NCBI GenBank assembly: GCA_003151655.1
Contig: PLYB01000080.1
Coordinates: forward strand, 1,416 to 9,277
DNA: 7,862 bases
Source of the DNA: Gallionellaceae bacterium
GTDB lineage: Bacteria > Pseudomonadota > Gammaproteobacteria > Burkholderiales > Gallionellaceae
Direction: 5' to 3'
In this document: positions 5,643 through 7,862 of the stretch, one piece after another
Numbering within the stretch: position 1 is the first letter of the stretch
How the letters are laid out: every line of letters starts with the position of its first letter
Notes under the pieces: generated by a model
What the model saw: only the letters and a program-made list of their open reading frames with translations
What the model was told of the DNA's origin: nothing
Databases searched by the model: none
Translations under genes and position numbers: made by a program

Positions 5643-6803
5643 ATGTTTGAACTAATGGATGCACAATCGCAAGGGGCAGTAATCAAAGTGATCGGTGTGG
5701 GTGGCTGCGGCGGCAATGCGGTCGATCACATGATCGAACAGGGTGTGCAGGGGGTCGAGTTCATCACTATTAATACCGATGCGCAAGCGCTCAAACGTAG
5801 CAAGGCGCGCACGCAGTTGCAAATCGGTTCCGCGCTGACCAAGGGGTTGGGAGCAGGTGCCAAGCCGGAGATCGGTCAGGCCGCAGCCGAGGAAGATCGC
5901 GAGCGCATCGCCGAGATCATTAAAGGTGCAAACATGGTTTTCATCACCGCCGGTATGGGCGGCGGTACAGGTACGGGAGCCGCTCCGGTGGTTGCGCAAG
6001 TGGCCAAGGAGATGGGTATTCTGACGGTTGCAGTGGTGACCAAGCCGTTCGTGTTCGAAGGCAAGCGCATGACGCTGGCACAATCCGGCATCGAGGAGCT
6101 GGCGACTTATGTTGATTCGCTCATCATTGTGCCGAATGCCAAGTTGATGGAAGTATTGGGTGGCAAGACCACGCTTCCTGCTGCATTCAAGGCTGCCAAT
6201 GGCGTGTTGCAAGGCGCAGTGGCGGGTATTGCTGAAGTCATTAACGTGCCTGGCATGGTCAACGTGGACTTCGCCGACGTATGTACGCTGATGTCTGAAA
6301 ATGGCATGGCGATGATGGGAGCCGCCACCGCAACCGGTGAAAATCGTGCCAAAAAAGCCGCAGAACAGGCGATTGCCAGCCCTTTATTGGAAGATGTAGA
6401 TCTGTCCGGCGCACGCGGTGTGTTGGTGAATATCACTTCCAGCAGCTCGCTCACTTTGGAAGAGTTGCATGAGGTCATGAATTGTTTCCAATTCGCCGCA
6501 TCGGAAGCGACCGTAATCGTGGGTTCGGTATTTGACGAGGCGATGGGTGATGAATTGCGCGTGACTATTGTGGCAACCGGTTTGGGTTCTCCCCGCAGCA
6601 GCAAACAGGTTAAACCGGTGCTGGTGCCACAAGTGCAACTGCGTACTGGTACGCATGACGTTCCCAGCGTGGATTACCGTGAGCTCGAAATGCCTGCTGT
6701 AATTCGTACCGGTCGTCACCACGCGGCGACGGTTGAGGCGATGAAACAATCGGGCGTGGATACTCTGGACATTCCATCGTTCTTGCGTAAACAGGCGGAC
6801 TGA
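5643..6803 (+). CDS. ftsZ: Cell division protein FtsZ
   Basis: FtsZ is the tubulin-like GTPase that polymerises into the cytokinetic ring at mid-cell. The 386-residue product is full length. The GTP-binding domain begins IKVIGVGGCGGNAVDHM and includes NTDAQAL. The tubulin signature GGGTGTGAAP starts at residue 106. The T7 synergy loop NVDFADV carries the catalytic aspartates D209 and D212, at the same numbers as in E. coli. The C-terminal domain ends near LRVTIVATGLGS. A linker of about 50 residues follows, and the tail DTLDIPSFLRKQAD is the conserved peptide that binds FtsA and ZipA-type partners. Residue 214, usually a basic residue (Arg in E. coli, Lys in many betaproteobacteria), is Cys here, and the nearby motif reads LMSENG. 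Expression is probably set by the strong ribosome binding site. Confidence 0.98.
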   Translation: MFELMDAQSQGAVIKVIGVGGCGGNAVDHMIEQGVQGVEFITINTDAQALKRSKARTQLQIGSALTKGLGAGAKPEIGQAAAEEDRERIAEIIKGANMVFITAGMGGGTGTGAAPVVAQVAKEMGILTVAVVTKPFVFEGKRMTLAQSGIEELATYVDSLIIVPNAKLMEVLGGKTTLPAAFKAANGVLQGAVAGIAEVINVPGMVNVDFADVCTLMSENGMAMMGAATATGENRAKKAAEQAIASPLLEDVDLSGARGVLVNITSSSSLTLEELHEVMNCFQFAASEATVIVGSVFDEAMGDELRVTIVATGLGSPRSSKQVKPVLVPQVQLRTGTHDVPSVDYRELEMPAVIRTGRHHAATVEAMKQSGVDTLDIPSFLRKQAD

Positions 6804-6834
6804 ACAAGATCGCGGCAGTAGTGCGTGTGGCGGG

Positions 6835-6863
6835 TCGGAGACAGCGACCTGCTGTGTTAAACT
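6835..6863 (+). promoter_or_regulatory. Possible extended -10 promoter for lpxC
   Basis: TAAACT (6858-6863) matches the -10 consensus at 4 of 6 positions and is preceded by TG one base away (6855-6856), an extended -10. TCGGAG lies 17 bases upstream as a weak -35 (3 of 6). A short hairpin GGTCG/CGACC overlaps the spacer. In E. coli lpxC also has its own promoter between ftsZ and lpxC, which makes this location reasonable. Confidence 0.35.
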
Positions 6864-6886
6864 ACGCCACGAAATTGTCTGAACTC

Positions 6887-6892
6887 GGGAAG
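6887..6892 (+). promoter_or_regulatory. Ribosome binding site of lpxC
   Basis: GGGAAG stands 4 bases before the ATG at 6897 and supports this start, which also begins exactly at the family N-terminus (VKQRTLK). Confidence 0.5.
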
Positions 6893-6896
6893 AAAA

Positions 6897-7808
6897 ATGG
6901 TTAAGCAGCGCACGTTGAAAACGATGGTGCAGGCGACGGGTGTCGGTTTGCACACGGGCGAAAAGGTTTATCTGACCTTGCGCCCCGCAGCGGTTAATAG
7001 CGGCATTGTCTTTCGTCGCGTTGATTTGCCGCGTCCCGTGGACATCCCCGCCGAGGCTCATGCGGTTAACGATACGCGGCTGTCAACCTGTCTGGAGGCT
7101 CATGGTGCTCGGGTGGCGACTGTTGAACATCTGATGTCGGCACTGGCCGGATTGGGCATCGATAATGCCATCGTGGAGCTGAGTAGTTCAGAGTTGCCCA
7201 TCATGGACGGCAGTGCTGGCACGTTTGTCTTTCTGCTCCAGTCGGCGGGTATCATCGAACAGTCGGCTGCGAAGAAATTCATACGCATCAAGAAAACCAT
7301 AGAAATAAAGGAAGGTGACAAATGGGTGCGTTTCGATCCGTTTGAGGGGTATAAACTGAGCTTTACCATCAACTTTGCCCACCCGGTATTTGCCAATACT
7401 GTTCAGAGTGCCACTGTCGATTTGGGCACACAATCCTATGTCAAAGAAGTGAGCCGCGCGCGTACCTTCGGTTTTATGCAGGAAGTCGAATACATGCGTT
7501 CGCAGGGGCTGGCCTTGGGTGGCAGTCTGGATAACGCGATTGTGATGGATGAATATCGCGTCATTAATCCCGACGGCCTGCGTTTTGAAGATGAGTTCGT
7601 TAAACATAAAATGCTGGATGCCATCGGCGATCTATACCTGCTCGGACATCCGCTGATCGGCGCATTCTCCGGCTACAAATCCGGCCACGCCTTAAACAAC
7701 ACCTTGTGTCGTGCCCTGCTGGCTGATGAAACCGCATGGGAATTCACCACCTTCGATACGGCGGAAGAAGCGCCGGATTTTTCGCGGCTGCAACTACAGG
7801 CTGTTTAG
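6897..7808 (+). CDS. lpxC: UDP-3-O-acyl-N-acetylglucosamine deacetylase LpxC
   Basis: LpxC is the zinc-dependent cytoplasmic deacetylase that performs the committed step of lipid A synthesis, removing acetate from UDP-3-O-acyl-GlcNAc. The 303-residue product matches the usual length. The sequence begins VKQRTLKTMVQATGVGLHTGE. The VEHLMSAL motif supplies the general base E77 and zinc ligand H78. ELPIMDGSAGTF follows. The second domain has SRARTFGF, then FVKHKMLDAIGDLYLLG with zinc ligands H237 and D241, and KSGHALNN with the catalytic H264. These correspond to E. coli E78, H79, H238, D242 and H265. It follows ftsZ by 93 bases, the standard dcw order in proteobacteria, and may have its own promoter. 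Control by FtsH/LapB proteolysis, known in E. coli, cannot be judged from sequence alone. Confidence 0.98.
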   Translation: MVKQRTLKTMVQATGVGLHTGEKVYLTLRPAAVNSGIVFRRVDLPRPVDIPAEAHAVNDTRLSTCLEAHGARVATVEHLMSALAGLGIDNAIVELSSSELPIMDGSAGTFVFLLQSAGIIEQSAAKKFIRIKKTIEIKEGDKWVRFDPFEGYKLSFTINFAHPVFANTVQSATVDLGTQSYVKEVSRARTFGFMQEVEYMRSQGLALGGSLDNAIVMDEYRVINPDGLRFEDEFVKHKMLDAIGDLYLLGHPLIGAFSGYKSGHALNNTLCRALLADETAWEFTTFDTAEEAPDFSRLQLQAV

Positions 7809-7862
7809 CGCACAAGATTGATTTTGGGAACTTCAAAAAATTCAATTTTCTAAGCTAGGCAA

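Noticed and set aside
6804..6850. Intrinsic terminator after ftsZ
   Set aside because: The stems GGTCG/CGACC and ACAGC/GCTGT are only 5 bp, overlap each other and lack a following T run.
7809..7862. Terminator after lpxC
   Set aside because: There are A and T runs, but only a weak bulged AT pairing (TTGATTTT with AAAATTCAA) and no GC stem followed by a T run. The true end of the operon may lie beyond the window.

Overview
The window is a core segment of the division and cell wall (dcw) cluster of a Gram-negative bacterium. It holds seven genes, all on the + strand, in the order murC, murB, ddl, ftsQ, ftsA, ftsZ, lpxC. The FtsA and FtsZ types, the lpxC gene directly after ftsZ, the moderate-to-high GC content and the gene order all fit the Pseudomonadota. 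I would guess a betaproteobacterium of the Nitrosomonadales/Gallionellaceae kind, but the genus is not certain.

Layout. Bases 1-114 are non-coding leader dominated by a long inverted repeat. murC, murB, ddl and ftsQ (115-4177) are tightly packed, with start/stop overlaps at murC/murB, murB/ddl and ddl/ftsQ that suggest translational coupling. A 132-base gap (4178-4309) with a G-rich repeat separates ftsQ from ftsA. A 97-base G/T-rich gap with a strong ribosome binding site precedes ftsZ. A 93-base gap with a possible extended -10 promoter precedes lpxC. The last 54 bases hold no recognisable gene or convincing terminator.

How the genes work together. MurB and MurC make UDP-MurNAc and add the first amino acid (L-Ala). 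Ddl makes the D-Ala-D-Ala dipeptide for the same precursor. FtsZ forms the division ring, FtsA ties it to the membrane, and FtsQ links the ring to septal wall synthesis. LpxC commits precursor to lipid A, so outer membrane supply sits next to wall and division genes.

The genes are conserved core genes, and I do not see a new biological system. What is unusual is the repeat DNA in so essential an operon. A perfect 21-bp-arm inverted repeat built of 8-base units lies just before murC. Purine/pyrimidine-rich repeats of one family occur inside murB, where they encode an in-frame insert, and at the start of ddl, where they encode an N-terminal extension. A different G-rich hairpin repeat with a canonical G-quadruplex pattern lies between ftsQ and ftsA.
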